The notes beneath the pieces were generated by a model that was not told the DNA's origin, did not search any database, and saw only the letters and a list, made by a program, of their open reading frames with translations. Below, piece by piece: positions 16,047-24,920 of a DNA stretch of 29,285 nt. The position numbers and the translations under genes are program-made. The stretch lies in NCBI GenBank assembly GCA_019428955.1, contig JAHYJF010000009.1, positions 1-29,285 on the forward strand. Reading direction: 5' to 3'. Origin of the DNA: Burkholderiaceae bacterium. GTDB taxonomy: Bacteria > Pseudomonadota > Gammaproteobacteria > Burkholderiales > Burkholderiaceae_E. How positions within the stretch are numbered: position 1 is the first letter of the stretch; every line of letters begins with the position of its first letter.

Positions 16047-16925
16047 ATGTCTGACCCCCCCCCGGGCGGTTCCACCAAGCGAACCTTGCTTGAACGCCTC
16101 GCGGCAATCCTGCTGCGCGCCCCGGAAGATCGTGCCCAGCTGATGGGCGTCTTGCGCGAGGCGCATGACCATCGTTTGATCGACGCCGACGCGCTTTCCA
16201 TGATCGAAGGCGTGCTTCAGGTCTCGGAGCTGGCGGCGCGCGACATCATGGTGCCCCGCGCCCAGATGGACGTGATCGACATCAGCCTGCCTCCGGACGA
16301 ATTCCGGGCCCACGTCATCGAGACCGCACACTCGCGCTTCCCGGTGGTCGAGGGCGATCGCGATAATGTGCTCGGCATCCTCCATGCAAAGGAACTGTTG
16401 CGCCTTTATGAACATCGCGACGTCGACGTCCGCGACCTGCTGCGGCCGGCGGTCTTTATCCCTGAGTCCAAGCGCCTCAACGTGCTGTTGCGCGAGTTCC
16501 GCGTCAATCGCAACCACCTCGCGGTGGTGGTCGACGAGTACGGCGGGGTGGCCGGACTGATCACAATCGAAGACGTGCTCGAGCAGATCGTTGGCGACAT
16601 CGAGGACGAGTTCGACTTCGACGAAGCGTCTGACCACGTCCTGGCTGTTGAAGCGGGAGCCCACGGACCGCGCTACCGGGTGCGCGCCATTGCCGAGATC
16701 GGCCCCTTCAACAAGGTCTTCGGAACCAAGTTCTCGGACGAGGGCTTCGATACGGTCGGCGGGCTGGTTACCGAGCAACTCGGCCGCGTGCCGCGCCGGG
16801 GCGAAAAGGTCGAGTTTGGCGGGCTGAGTTTCGAGGTGCTGCGCGCCGATGGTCGGCAGGTCCAGCTATTGCTGGTCGAACGCTCCGGAAAGCGCACCGC
16901 TGACTCGCCACCTGACCGTGATTGA
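16047..16925 (+). CDS. corC: HlyC/CorC family transporter-associated protein with CBS domains (CorC/YbeX)
   Basis: 292-aa soluble protein of the CorC group, normal length, associated with magnesium/cobalt homeostasis in enterics. Residues about 63-185 hold the paired CBS domain (ARDIMVPRAQMDVID, HSRFPVVEGDRDNVLGILHAKELL, NHLAVVVDEYGGVAGLITIEDVLEQIVGDIEDEFD). The C-terminal CorC_HlyC domain follows (YRVRAIAEIGPFNKVFG, FDTVGGLV, RRGEKVEFGGLSFEVLRADGR). It lacks the membrane DUF21 domain, as usual for CorC. The ATG at 16047 is used; the codons straight after it contain nine C in a row (16055-16063). It overlaps the proposed lnt start by 8 bp. Confidence 0.92.
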   Translation: MSDPPPGGSTKRTLLERLAAILLRAPEDRAQLMGVLREAHDHRLIDADALSMIEGVLQVSELAARDIMVPRAQMDVIDISLPPDEFRAHVIETAHSRFPVVEGDRDNVLGILHAKELLRLYEHRDVDVRDLLRPAVFIPESKRLNVLLREFRVNRNHLAVVVDEYGGVAGLITIEDVLEQIVGDIEDEFDFDEASDHVLAVEAGAHGPRYRVRAIAEIGPFNKVFGTKFSDEGFDTVGGLVTEQLGRVPRRGEKVEFGGLSFEVLRADGRQVQLLLVERSGKRTADSPPDRD

Positions 16926-18495
16926 TGAGTCCACCGGCAGAGCGCCCCGGCGTTCTGCCCTGATCAGCTACGGTGCGTCCCTGATATTGGGTGTCGCCCA
17001 TGCCGCGAGCTTCGGCCCGCTGGCCGGCTGGTGGCTGCAGCTGCTCTCGCTGGCAGGCCTGATCGTCATCCTTTACGGAGCCAAGGCGCCGCCAACTTCG
17101 GGGCGCAGTTTCCTTGCCGTCATGTCCTTCGGACTCGGCGGCTTCGTGGCCGGGCTCAGCTGGATGTACATCAGCATGAACCGCTACGGCGGGATGCCGG
17201 CTCCGATGGCAGCAACTGCAGTCGTGCTGTTGTCGCTTTACCTCGGGGCGTTCGGCGCCCTGGCCGCGACGCTCGCGCGGCGGCTCGCCGGCTCCGACGC
17301 CAGCACCCGCAACGACCTCGCAATGGCGCTGCTCTTCGCCGGTTGCTGGACGCTGGGCGAACTGGCGCGCGGCTACCTGCTCACCGGTTTCCCCTGGCTT
17401 TCGATCGGCTATGCCCACCTTGGCGGAATCCTCGACCATTTCGCTCCGACGCTCGGGGTCTATGGGGTGGGATTATTCGCAGCCCTCACCTCCTTTGGCC
17501 TCGCCCTGGTCATCATCAACTTCGGGCGGGGGCGCTCGGTGCTGGTCGGCCTGGCACTGGTGGTACTGCCAGCGGCGCTCGCGCTCGGCCTGGCCGGCAT
17601 CAACTGGGTACAACCCAGCGGCAAGCCGTTCAGGGCACGGCTGCTCCAGGGCAACATCGCCCAGGACATGAAGTTCGATCCGGCACGGACCCGCGCCACC
17701 ATGAAGACCTACGTCGATATGGTGCAAGCCGGATCGGCCGATCTTACGGTGCTGCCCGAAACCGCGTGGACAGTGCCGTGGCGCGTTACTCCGCCGGAGA
17801 TCGCCGAACGCCTGCGCGGCTACGCCGCCGCCGGCAACACCCTGGTGATCGGCATGCCGCTCGAGGTGGGTGCGCCTGACGCAGCCACCCAGGGGCCGCG
17901 AGTTGCCAACAGCGTGGCGGTGATCGGCTCCGACGGCCAGGTCATCAGCCACTACGACAAGCGTCACCTGGTGCCGTTTGGCGAGTTTGTCCCGGCGATG
18001 TTCGGGTGGTTCGTCAGGATGATGGAGATTCCGCTCGGCGACTTCGCCCGCGGCAGCTCAGCGCAGGCGGAGCTGCAGCTGCGCGACCAGCGGATCGGCT
18101 TCAACGTCTGCTTCGAGGACCTCTTCGGCGAGGAGCTGGCGGTGCAAGTGCGCGCCGGCGCCACGGTGCTGGTCAATGTCAGCAACCTGGCCTGGTTCGG
18201 CGAGTCGCATGCGCTTGACCAGCACCTCGCCATCTCGCGGATGCGCGCGCTCGAACTTGGCCGCCCGATGCTGCGCGCGACCAACACCGGCGTCACCGCC
18301 GTAATCGACAGTGACGGCGAGGTAATGGCCAAGCTGCCGATCAGCACCCGCGCCGTGCTCGAAGCCAGGGTGCAGGGTTTCGACGGTCTCACCCCCTACG
18401 CAAGGTACGCGAACCTGCCGGCCCTGGCGCTGGCTTTGCTCCTGGTGGCGGCGGGCGCAGGGCTTTGTTCCCGGGGACAGCGCCGAACCCGGTAA
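16918..18495 (+). CDS. lnt: Apolipoprotein N-acyltransferase
   Basis: Inner-membrane enzyme that adds the third acyl chain to lipoproteins, needed for Lol sorting. The protein is 525 aa, similar to E. coli Lnt (512). The N-terminal half has several hydrophobic helices (ISYGASLILGVAHAASFGPL, WWLQLLSLAGLIVILYGA). The nitrilase domain carries the triad Glu281 (LPETAW), Lys348 (YDKRHLVPFGEFVP) and Cys398 (FNVCFEDLFG). The start is GTG at 16918, inside the end of corC; there is no ATG in frame before the first helix. No Shine-Dalgarno is obvious, so coupling to corC is likely. corC-lnt adjacency is typical of proteobacteria. Confidence 0.95.
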   Translation: MIDESTGRAPRRSALISYGASLILGVAHAASFGPLAGWWLQLLSLAGLIVILYGAKAPPTSGRSFLAVMSFGLGGFVAGLSWMYISMNRYGGMPAPMAATAVVLLSLYLGAFGALAATLARRLAGSDASTRNDLAMALLFAGCWTLGELARGYLLTGFPWLSIGYAHLGGILDHFAPTLGVYGVGLFAALTSFGLALVIINFGRGRSVLVGLALVVLPAALALGLAGINWVQPSGKPFRARLLQGNIAQDMKFDPARTRATMKTYVDMVQAGSADLTVLPETAWTVPWRVTPPEIAERLRGYAAAGNTLVIGMPLEVGAPDAATQGPRVANSVAVIGSDGQVISHYDKRHLVPFGEFVPAMFGWFVRMMEIPLGDFARGSSAQAELQLRDQRIGFNVCFEDLFGEELAVQVRAGATVLVNVSNLAWFGESHALDQHLAISRMRALELGRPMLRATNTGVTAVIDSDGEVMAKLPISTRAVLEARVQGFDGLTPYARYANLPALALALLLVAAGAGLCSRGQRRTR

Positions 18496-18524
18496 AATCC
18501 GGGGTTTTCAGACCCGAGCCCGCC

Positions 18525-19439
18525 ATGCTTTCGTTCCAGCAGGTAATTCTGCGTCTCCAGGACTACTGGGATCGCCAGGGCTGCGCCCTGCTCCAGCCCT
18601 ATGACATCGAGGTTGGGGCCGGCACTTTCCACACCGCGACCTTCCTGCGCTCGATCGGGCCCGAGCCGTGGCGGGCGGCATATGTCCAGCCGTCGCGCCG
18701 TCCCAAGGACGGGCGCTATGGCGAAAACCCGAACCGGCTCCAGCACTACTACCAGTACCAGGTCGTGCTCAAGCCCTCCCCGCCCGAAATCATCGATCTC
18801 TACCTCGGTTCGCTCGCAGCGCTGGGCATCGACACCCGCGCCAACGACGTGCGCTTCGTCGAGGACGACTGGGAATCGCCGACGCTGGGCGCCTGGGGGC
18901 TGGGCTGGGAAGTGTGGCTCAACGGCATGGAGGTGACGCAGTTCACCTACTTCCAGGAGGTCGGCTCGCTCAAGTGCCAGCCGATCACCGGCGAGATCAC
19001 CTACGGCCTCGAGCGCCTGGCGATGGCGCTGCAAAACGTCGAGAGCGTCTACGACCTGGTGTGGACCGAAGGGGCGAGCTACCGCGACGTCTTTCACCAG
19101 AACGAACTCGAGCAGTCGACCTACAACTTCGAGCACGCCAACACCGAGATGCTGTTCCGCCACTTCAGCGATTACGAGGCCGAGTCGACCCGCCTGATCG
19201 CCGCCCAGCTTGCGCTGCCGGCCTACGAAATGGTGATGAAGTGCTCGCACACCTTCAACCTGCTCGACGCCCGCGGCGCCATCTCGGTGACCGAGCGCGC
19301 CGCCTACATCGCCCGGGTACGCACGCTGTCGCGCGCCATCGCGCAGGCCTACTACGAGTCGCGCGAACGGCTCGGTTTCCCGATGCTTGCCCCCGAACAT
19401 GGCGCAGCTCTGCGTGCCGCCGCCCAAGCCAAGGGATAA
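18525..19439 (+). CDS. glyQ: Glycyl-tRNA synthetase alpha subunit
   Basis: 304-aa catalytic subunit of the alpha2beta2 glycyl-tRNA synthetase. The N-terminus LSFQQVILRLQDYWDRQGCAL is split here by eye but is highly conserved, as are QPYDIEVGAGTFH, YVQPSRRPKDGRYGENPNR, QYQVVLKPSP, FVEDDWESPTLGAWGLGWEVW and LNGMEVTQFTYFQ (motifs given in short pieces). It lies 29 bp after lnt. TAAAAT at 18493-18498 is a possible -10, but no -35 fits at normal spacing. glyS follows after 3 bp. Confidence 0.98.
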   Translation: MLSFQQVILRLQDYWDRQGCALLQPYDIEVGAGTFHTATFLRSIGPEPWRAAYVQPSRRPKDGRYGENPNRLQHYYQYQVVLKPSPPEIIDLYLGSLAALGIDTRANDVRFVEDDWESPTLGAWGLGWEVWLNGMEVTQFTYFQEVGSLKCQPITGEITYGLERLAMALQNVESVYDLVWTEGASYRDVFHQNELEQSTYNFEHANTEMLFRHFSDYEAESTRLIAAQLALPAYEMVMKCSHTFNLLDARGAISVTERAAYIARVRTLSRAIAQAYYESRERLGFPMLAPEHGAALRAAAQAKG

Positions 19440-19442
19440 GCC

Positions 19443-21539
19443 ATGACGAACGCACCGCTGCTGATCGAATTGCTCACCGAGGAACTGCCCCCCAAGGCGC
19501 TCAACACGCTCGGCGAATCCTTCGCCGCCGCGATCGCACACGGACTGCGCGAACGCGGACTGGCCGCCGCTGACGCCACCGTGACCAGCTTTGCGACTCC
19601 GCGCCGGCTCGCGGTTCTGGTCGGCGCGGTCGCCGGTCAGGCCGAGGGTCGCGTGATCGAGCTGCGCGGACCGTCGCTCAAGGTGGCACTCGATGACGCC
19701 GGCGAACCGACCAAAGCGCTGATCAAGTGGTCGGAAAAGCAGGGCGTCGCGATCGCCGACCTGAGCCGGGGAAATGACGGCCGCCAGGAGTGCTTCGTGG
19801 CCCGGCGGGTCGCTCCCGGTGCCCAGCTCAGGCTGTGCATCGACGAACTGCTCACCGAGGCGCTCACCAAGCTGCCCATTCCCAAGCTGATGCAGTACCA
19901 GCTCGCCGACGGCCAGACCACGGTGAGCTTCGTGCGCCCCGCGCACGGTCTGATCGTGCTCCACGGCAGCGAACTGATTCCGGCTACCGTGCTGGGGATC
20001 AAGGCCGGCCGCAGCACCCGTGGACACCGCTTTCAATCGCCGGGGGCGATCGTCATCGACTACGCCACGTCCTACGAAGCAACGCTGCGTGAACAGGGCC
20101 GGGTAATCGCCAGTTTCGAGGCCCGGCGCGCGCTCATCAGGGACGAACTGCTGGCGGCCGCCGCGAAGTCCGGTGCGACGCTCGGCGACGAAGCGCCGGT
20201 GACGGCGCTGCTCGACGAAGTGACGGCGCTGGTGGAGTGGCCGGCGGTCTACCTCGGCAGCTTCGATCACGAATTTCTCACCGTGCCCCAGGAATGCCTG
20301 ATCCTGACGATGCGCACCAACCAGAAATACTTTCCGCTCTTTGACGCCGAAGGCAAGCTGCTGGCGAGTTTCCTGATCGTCTCCAATCTCGAGCTCGATG
20401 ATCCCGCGCTGGTCATCGACGGCAACGAACGGGTCGTGCGCCCGCGGCTGGCCGACGCCCGTTTCTTCTTCGAGCAGGATCGCCGCAAGCCGCTCGCGGC
20501 CCGCGTCGAGGCCCTGGCCGAAGTCGTCTACCACGCCAAGCTCGGGTCGCAGGCCGAGCGTTGCGCACGGGTCGGGAAGATCGCCATCGGGATCGCCAAT
20601 GCCCTGGGGGTAGACGCCGTACCCGTGGCCCGCGCCGCGCTGCTCGCCAAGACCGACCTGCTCACCGGCATGGTGGGGGAATTCCCCGAACTCCAGGGGA
20701 TCATGGGCGCCTACTACGCCCGCCACGACGGCGAGCCCGCTGCCGTCGCGAGCGCGATCGAGGAACACTACCGACCCCGCTTTGCCGGCGACGCACTCGC
20801 GGCGACCGACACCGGGCTGGTGGTGGCGATGGCCGACAAGCTCGAGACCCTGGCCGGCCTGTTTGCCATCGGCCAGTCGCCCAGCGGCGATCGCGACCCC
20901 TTCGCGCTGCGCCGCCACGCACTGGGCGTCATCCGGATGCTGATCGAGCGCGAGCTTGCCTTGCCGCTGGACGCACTGTTGGCCGGAGCGTTCGCGGCAT
21001 TTCCAGTGGCAGCGCCGAGTACTCTGGAGGATCTGACGAACTTCTTTTATGACCGACTCAACGGCTATCTCAAGGAGCGAGGATTCAGCGCCCAGGAAAT
21101 CGGCGCCGTGATCGACTCGCACCCGGCGGTGCTTTCCGAGGTTCTCCCCCGGCTCGAAGCAGTGCGCAGTTTCCTGCAACTGCCCGAGGCCGAGGCCCTG
21201 GCGGCGGCCAACAAGCGCACCGGCAACATCCTGCGCAAATCGGCCGATGGCGCCGCCCTGGCGCTCAATCCGGCGCTGCTCGCCGAGCCTGCGGAGATCG
21301 CGCTGGCGCAATGTGTGGCGACGCTGGCGCCGCGGGTTGACGAGCGCCTGCGCATAATGGACTATGCTGGCGCACTGGCATTGATGGCTGATGCCCGCGA
21401 CGACGTCGACCGTTTCTTTGAACAGGTGATGGTGATGGCACCGCAAGCCGAAATCCGCGCCAACCGACTGGCACTGCTCAGGCGGGTGAGTGAACTGATG
21501 AACCGGGTAGCCGACATTTCGAGACTTTCCAACTCGTGA
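19443..21539 (+). CDS. glyS: Glycyl-tRNA synthetase beta subunit
   Basis: 698-aa beta subunit, needed for tRNA-Gly recognition; full length. Conserved pieces are LLIELLTEELPPKAL at the start, TPRRLAVL, GMVGEFPELQGIMG with YYA following, the HD-like central region around DKLETLAGLFAIGQSPSGDRDPFALRR (given only to mark the site, about residues 462-486 with Asp and Arg key), and a C-terminal DALR-type anticodon-binding part (FFEQVMVMA). The ATG is 3 bp after the glyQ stop. Its stop overlaps the gmhB GTG start as GTGA (21536-21539). Confidence 0.97.
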   Translation: MTNAPLLIELLTEELPPKALNTLGESFAAAIAHGLRERGLAAADATVTSFATPRRLAVLVGAVAGQAEGRVIELRGPSLKVALDDAGEPTKALIKWSEKQGVAIADLSRGNDGRQECFVARRVAPGAQLRLCIDELLTEALTKLPIPKLMQYQLADGQTTVSFVRPAHGLIVLHGSELIPATVLGIKAGRSTRGHRFQSPGAIVIDYATSYEATLREQGRVIASFEARRALIRDELLAAAAKSGATLGDEAPVTALLDEVTALVEWPAVYLGSFDHEFLTVPQECLILTMRTNQKYFPLFDAEGKLLASFLIVSNLELDDPALVIDGNERVVRPRLADARFFFEQDRRKPLAARVEALAEVVYHAKLGSQAERCARVGKIAIGIANALGVDAVPVARAALLAKTDLLTGMVGEFPELQGIMGAYYARHDGEPAAVASAIEEHYRPRFAGDALAATDTGLVVAMADKLETLAGLFAIGQSPSGDRDPFALRRHALGVIRMLIERELALPLDALLAGAFAAFPVAAPSTLEDLTNFFYDRLNGYLKERGFSAQEIGAVIDSHPAVLSEVLPRLEAVRSFLQLPEAEALAAANKRTGNILRKSADGAALALNPALLAEPAEIALAQCVATLAPRVDERLRIMDYAGALALMADARDDVDRFFEQVMVMAPQAEIRANRLALLRRVSELMNRVADISRLSNS

Positions 21540-22069
21540 AACTGCTGATCATCGACCGCGACGGCGTGATCAATCACGACAGCGCAGCGTTCATCAAGAG
21601 CACCGAGGAATGGCGGCCGATTGCTGGCAGCACCGAGGCGATCGCGCGCCTGTCCAAGGCGGGCTACCGGATCGCCGTCGCTACCAATCAGTCTGGCATT
21701 GCCCGCGGCCTCTACGACCTGCCAACCCTTCACGCGATGCACGCCAAGATGCACCGCCTGGTCCAGGAAGCGGGCGGACTGATCGACGCAGTGTTCTTCT
21801 GCCCCCACCATGAGAACGGCAACTGCGAGTGCCGCAAGCCGCGCCCCGGAATGATCTTCGAGATCCTGCGCCGCTTCGATATCGAGCCCGGCCAGGCGTG
21901 CATGATCGGTGACCGCCTGACCGACCTCCAGGCCGGACACAGCGCCGGATGCCGCACGACGCTGGTCCTCACCGGCCACGGCCAAGCCACGCTCACCGCC
22001 GGCGGATTGCCTGCCGGAACCACCGTGCGGGTCGATCTCGGTGCAGTCGCCGCCGAGCTTGCGCCATGA
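21536..22069 (+). CDS. gmhB: D-glycero-beta-D-manno-heptose 1,7-bisphosphate 7-phosphatase
   Basis: 177-aa HAD-family phosphatase in ADP-heptose synthesis for the LPS core. The nucleophile motif is DRDGVIN (Asp7, Asp9); motif II is ATNQSG; motif III/IV shows KPRPGM and GDRLTD (Asp126, Asp130). The structural zinc ligands typical of GmhB are all present: Cys89, His91, Cys97, Cys99 in CPHHENGNCEC. The start is GTG at 21536, overlapping the glyS stop by 4 bp; the protein begins directly at the first strand. glyS-gmhB-plsC is a common betaproteobacterial order. Confidence 0.95.
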   Translation: MKLLIIDRDGVINHDSAAFIKSTEEWRPIAGSTEAIARLSKAGYRIAVATNQSGIARGLYDLPTLHAMHAKMHRLVQEAGGLIDAVFFCPHHENGNCECRKPRPGMIFEILRRFDIEPGQACMIGDRLTDLQAGHSAGCRTTLVLTGHGQATLTAGGLPAGTTVRVDLGAVAAELAP

Positions 22070-22884
22070 ACCGCAAGCTGAGCGCAAACGCCGGTGCCGG
22101 GTCGCACGCGCTCACAGTCCTGCGCTCGACCCTGTTCCATATCTTCCACATCGTCACGCTCATTCCCTACGCGACGGCCTGCCTCCTGTGGGCGCCGCTG
22201 CCGCTGTCGATCCGTTACCGGCTGACCGTGGGCTGGCTCAAGCTCTCGATTGGTGCGGCGCGCCTTATCTGCGGCATCGACTACCAGGTGCTGGGGCGCG
22301 AAAACCTGCCCGACGGCCCGGCGATCCTGCTTTCCAAGCATCAGTCGACCTGGGAAACCTATTTCTACCCGGCGAGGATGCCGCGCGAAGTCTGCTACGT
22401 GTTCAAGCGCGAACTGATCTACCTGCCCTTCTTCGGCTGGGCGATCGGACTGCTGAACATGATCCATATCGACCGCAGCAAGGGGATCAGCGCCTTCGAG
22501 AACGTGGTCAATCAGGGGGTGCGCAAGCTCGCCGAGGGGCGCTGGATCGTGATGTTCCCGGAAGGCACGCGCATCCCGGCCGGGGCCAAGGGCAAGTACA
22601 AGACCGGCGGCGCGCGGCTGGCCTGCCGCACGGGTGCGCCGGTAGTGCCGATCGCGGTGAACGCCGGCGAGTGCTGGCCGCGCCGCTCGTTCCTGCTTCA
22701 CCCCGGGATGGTGACGGTATCGATCGGCCCCATGATCGCCTCTGCCGACAAGACACCCGATCAGCTCAACTCCGAGGTCGAAACCTGGATCGAAAACGAA
22801 ATGCGGGTCATCAGCCCGCACCTCTATCCCGACTCCAAGCCGCCGGTGGCACGGCGCCAGCGCGCGGGGGCAAGAAAAAAGTGA
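22066..22884 (+). CDS. plsC: 1-acyl-sn-glycerol-3-phosphate acyltransferase (PlsC family)
   Basis: 272-aa membrane-associated acyltransferase that makes phosphatidic acid. Two hydrophobic segments occur at about residues 22-45 and near 120-133. The acyltransferase block I is KHQSTWE (His92 to Glu97), an H-x4-E form of the usual H-x4-D. Block II-like VFKRELIYLP and block III FPEGTRIPAG (164-173) are present, then a block IV-type Pro (VVPIAVN). The ATG at 22066 overlaps the gmhB stop as ATGA. It overlaps the next gene as GTGA (22881-22884). Context with gmhB and lnt fits envelope lipid synthesis. Which acyl donor it uses cannot be told. Confidence 0.9.
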   Translation: MNRKLSANAGAGSHALTVLRSTLFHIFHIVTLIPYATACLLWAPLPLSIRYRLTVGWLKLSIGAARLICGIDYQVLGRENLPDGPAILLSKHQSTWETYFYPARMPREVCYVFKRELIYLPFFGWAIGLLNMIHIDRSKGISAFENVVNQGVRKLAEGRWIVMFPEGTRIPAGAKGKYKTGGARLACRTGAPVVPIAVNAGECWPRRSFLLHPGMVTVSIGPMIASADKTPDQLNSEVETWIENEMRVISPHLYPDSKPPVARRQRAGARKK

Positions 22885-23687
22885 CCCGTGCTGCGCGCGG
22901 CAACCGCAACCCTGGGCAGGCGGCCCTGCAGCTAACCCTGCCATTCTTCACTCCTCCGTCACCGCCGCCACCGCCAGCCGGGCCGTCGATCCACATCGAA
23001 GGCCAGTTGGTCGGCTACTGGCTGCGGCGCACCAAGCGCCGCACTATCGGCTTCACCATCGACGACCGCGGCCTGGGGGTGACGATTCCGCGCTGGGTCA
23101 CCAAGGCCGAGACCGAGATCGCGATCGGCGAGAAATCGCGTTGGATCGCACGGCAGCTGGCGCTGTGGCGGGAACAAAGCGAGCGGCGCGCACGCCTGGC
23201 GACACGCTGGGAGGCCGGCGGCAAGGTCCGGCTGTTCGGCATCGATCGGGTGCTGGCGCTTGACGAGCAGGCGGATGGCGTGACCCTAGAGGGCGAGCGC
23301 ATCGTCGTGGGGATGGCGCCCGAGGCCGGGGCGGAGCGGCTGCGCAACCGCGTCCACGGCTGGCTGCAGGAGCAGGCGAAAGCCTACTTCGCCGGCCGCG
23401 TCCCGGTCTTCTCGGCGCGTTTGGGCAAGGCGCCGCAGCGCTGGGCGCTGAGCTCGGCGCACACCCGCTGGGGCAGTTGCACCCACAACGGTTCGATCAT
23501 GCTCAACTGGCGCCTGATCCACTTTCGCACCGATGTGATCGACTACGTAATCGCCCACGAAATCGCCCACCTGCGTGAACTCAACCACGGCGCGCGGTTC
23601 TGGGCGACGGTGAGCGACCTGTTCCCGGATTTCGAGCGCGCGCGCGCCGAACTGCGTTCCATGACCGATACTGACGCGGCAGACTGA
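22881..23687 (+). CDS. YgjP-like (DUF45) M48-type metalloprotein
   Basis: 268-aa protein with the zinc motif HEIAH (226-230) and a third ligand His236 in LRELNHG, plus RWGSC (196-200), the signature of the YgjP/WLM-related DUF45 family. Family members are labelled M48 metallopeptidases; E. coli YgjP has been described as a nucleotide pyrophosphatase, so the activity is open. The N-terminal 35 residues contain a proline run (PPSPPPPPA, 25-33) and look unstructured. The start is GTG at 22881, overlapping the plsC stop as GTGA; no ATG exists near. No signal peptide, so cytosolic. Confidence 0.85.
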   Translation: MTRAARGNRNPGQAALQLTLPFFTPPSPPPPPAGPSIHIEGQLVGYWLRRTKRRTIGFTIDDRGLGVTIPRWVTKAETEIAIGEKSRWIARQLALWREQSERRARLATRWEAGGKVRLFGIDRVLALDEQADGVTLEGERIVVGMAPEAGAERLRNRVHGWLQEQAKAYFAGRVPVFSARLGKAPQRWALSSAHTRWGSCTHNGSIMLNWRLIHFRTDVIDYVIAHEIAHLRELNHGARFWATVSDLFPDFERARAELRSMTDTDAAD

Positions 23688-23723
23688 GCGTCCGTCCCAC
23701 CCCTCTGACCGGAGTTAGCACTC

Positions 23724-24107
23724 ATGAAAATCCTCCACACCATGCTGCGCGTCGGCAACATGCAACGCTCGATCGACTTCTATACCAAGGTCATGGGGAT
23801 GAAACTGTTGACCACCACGGAGCGTCCCGACCAGGGCTACACCCTGGTCTTCCTCGGCTACGAGGAAGACCCCAAGGGTGCGGTGCTCGAACTGACCTAC
23901 AACCACGGCGTCGAGAGCTATGAAATGGGCACCGCATACGGCCACATTGCAATCGCGGTTCCTGACGCCGCAGCAGCGTGCGCGAGCGTGCGCGCGGCCG
24001 GCGGAACGGTCAGCAGGGATGCCGGCCCGGTAAAGGGCGGAGCCACGGTGATCGCCTTCGTCGTCGACCCCGACGGCTACAAGATCGAGCTCATCGAACA
24101 GCGCTAG
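23724..24107 (+). CDS. gloA: Lactoylglutathione lyase (glyoxalase I)
   Basis: 127-aa glyoxalase I that turns the methylglyoxal-glutathione hemithioacetal into S-lactoylglutathione. All four metal ligands match the E. coli Ni(II) enzyme in position: His5, Glu56, His74, Glu122. The stretches RVGNMQRSIDFYTKVMGMKLL (marks only, residues 9-29) and LELTYNHG are typical. The protein has the short form without the extra loops of Zn-dependent enzymes. GGAG lies about 11 bases upstream of the ATG. It is 36 bp after the previous gene and its last 17 bp overlap the convergent rsmA. Confidence 0.96.
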   Translation: MKILHTMLRVGNMQRSIDFYTKVMGMKLLTTTERPDQGYTLVFLGYEEDPKGAVLELTYNHGVESYEMGTAYGHIAIAVPDAAAACASVRAAGGTVSRDAGPVKGGATVIAFVVDPDGYKIELIEQR

Positions 24108-24900
24108 CGGCGCCGCGCCGGCGCACCAGCTCTTCGGCAATCCCGAAGTACTGCGCCGCCGACAGTTCCTCGGCACGTGCCGTCGGCACGATCCCGGCCG
24201 GCTCCACGCCCTGTGCCACCAGCCAGGGCAGCAAGGTTCCACGCAGCATCTTGCGCCGCTGCCCGAAGGCCACCGAGAGCACCGCGCCGAGTTCGGCCAG
24301 AGCGGCCGTGCGGGGCTGGGCCAGGACGCGCATCCGCACCACTGCGGAGTTGACCCGGGGCGGCGGATCAAAGGCCTCTGGCGGCACCTCGAGCACGGCC
24401 TCGCTGTCGTAGTGGGCGGCGAGCATCACCGTGAGGCGCCCGTAGTCGCCGTTGCCGGGCGCCGCCGTGATGCGTTTGACGACCTCGCTCTGGAGCATGA
24501 AATGCTGGTCGATGATCACGTCGCGAAACACGCTCAGGTGCATCAGCAGCGGCGAGGAAATGTTGTACGGGAGGTTCCCGACCACGCGCAGCCTGCCCTG
24601 CCCCGCCAGCGCCGCGAAATCAAAGCTCAGCGCGTCGGCGAGGTGCAGTTCCAGCCGTTCGGCGCCAAAACGCCGGCGCAGTTTGGCTGCCAGGTCGCGA
24701 TCGATCTCGATGGCCGAGATCTTCTCGATGCGCGCCAGCAGCGCGCCGGTTAGCGCGCCCAGGCCCGGGCCAATTTCAACGATCCGATCTTCCGGGGCGG
24801 GTGCAATCGCGGCCACGATCGCCTGGATGACGCCCTGGTCGGTCAGGAAATTCTGCCCGAAGCGTCGCCGCGGACGGTGACCGGAAACGGATTTGGCCAG
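24091..24900 (-). CDS. rsmA: 16S rRNA (A1518/A1519-N6) dimethyltransferase RsmA (KsgA), apparent CTG start
   Basis: SAM-dependent methyltransferase that dimethylates two adenines of 16S rRNA helix 45. Motif I is VEIGPGLG (41-48), the acidic loop is EIDRDLA, and motif IV is NLPYN (109-113); FGQRRKMLR lies in the C-terminal domain. Conserved RRRFGQNFLTDQ (11-22, counted from the proposed start) precedes motif I, but no ATG, GTG or TTG lies upstream of it in this frame before the frame enters surA. The first usual start codon (GTG at 24816) would remove this essential N-terminus. CTG at 24900 gives MAKSVSGHRPRRRFGQ, the expected N-terminus, with GGGGGAG just upstream. The result is 269 aa, the normal length. 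It follows surA by 20 bp; pdxA, often between them, is absent. Confidence 0.88.
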   Translation of the reverse strand: MAKSVSGHRPRRRFGQNFLTDQGVIQAIVAAIAPAPEDRIVEIGPGLGALTGALLARIEKISAIEIDRDLAAKLRRRFGAERLELHLADALSFDFAALAGQGRLRVVGNLPYNISSPLLMHLSVFRDVIIDQHFMLQSEVVKRITAAPGNGDYGRLTVMLAAHYDSEAVLEVPPEAFDPPPRVNSAVVRMRVLAQPRTAALAELGAVLSVAFGQRRKMLRGTLLPWLVAQGVEPAGIVPTARAEELSAAQYFGIAEELVRRRGAASAVR

Positions 24901-24920
24901 ATCTCCCCCGGGCGTGTGCG

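Noticed and set aside
18396..21446. Open frame of 1016 codons on the minus strand, opposite glyQ and glyS
   Set aside because: It lies exactly antisense to two certain genes. The translation is rich in His, Arg, Gly and Gln with no domain, as expected from the codon bias of GC-rich genes read backwards.
22041..22880. Upstream extension of the YgjP-like frame across plsC
   Set aside because: The extension is an Arg/Pro/Ala-rich out-of-frame reading of plsC. The GTG at 22881 gives the normal protein.
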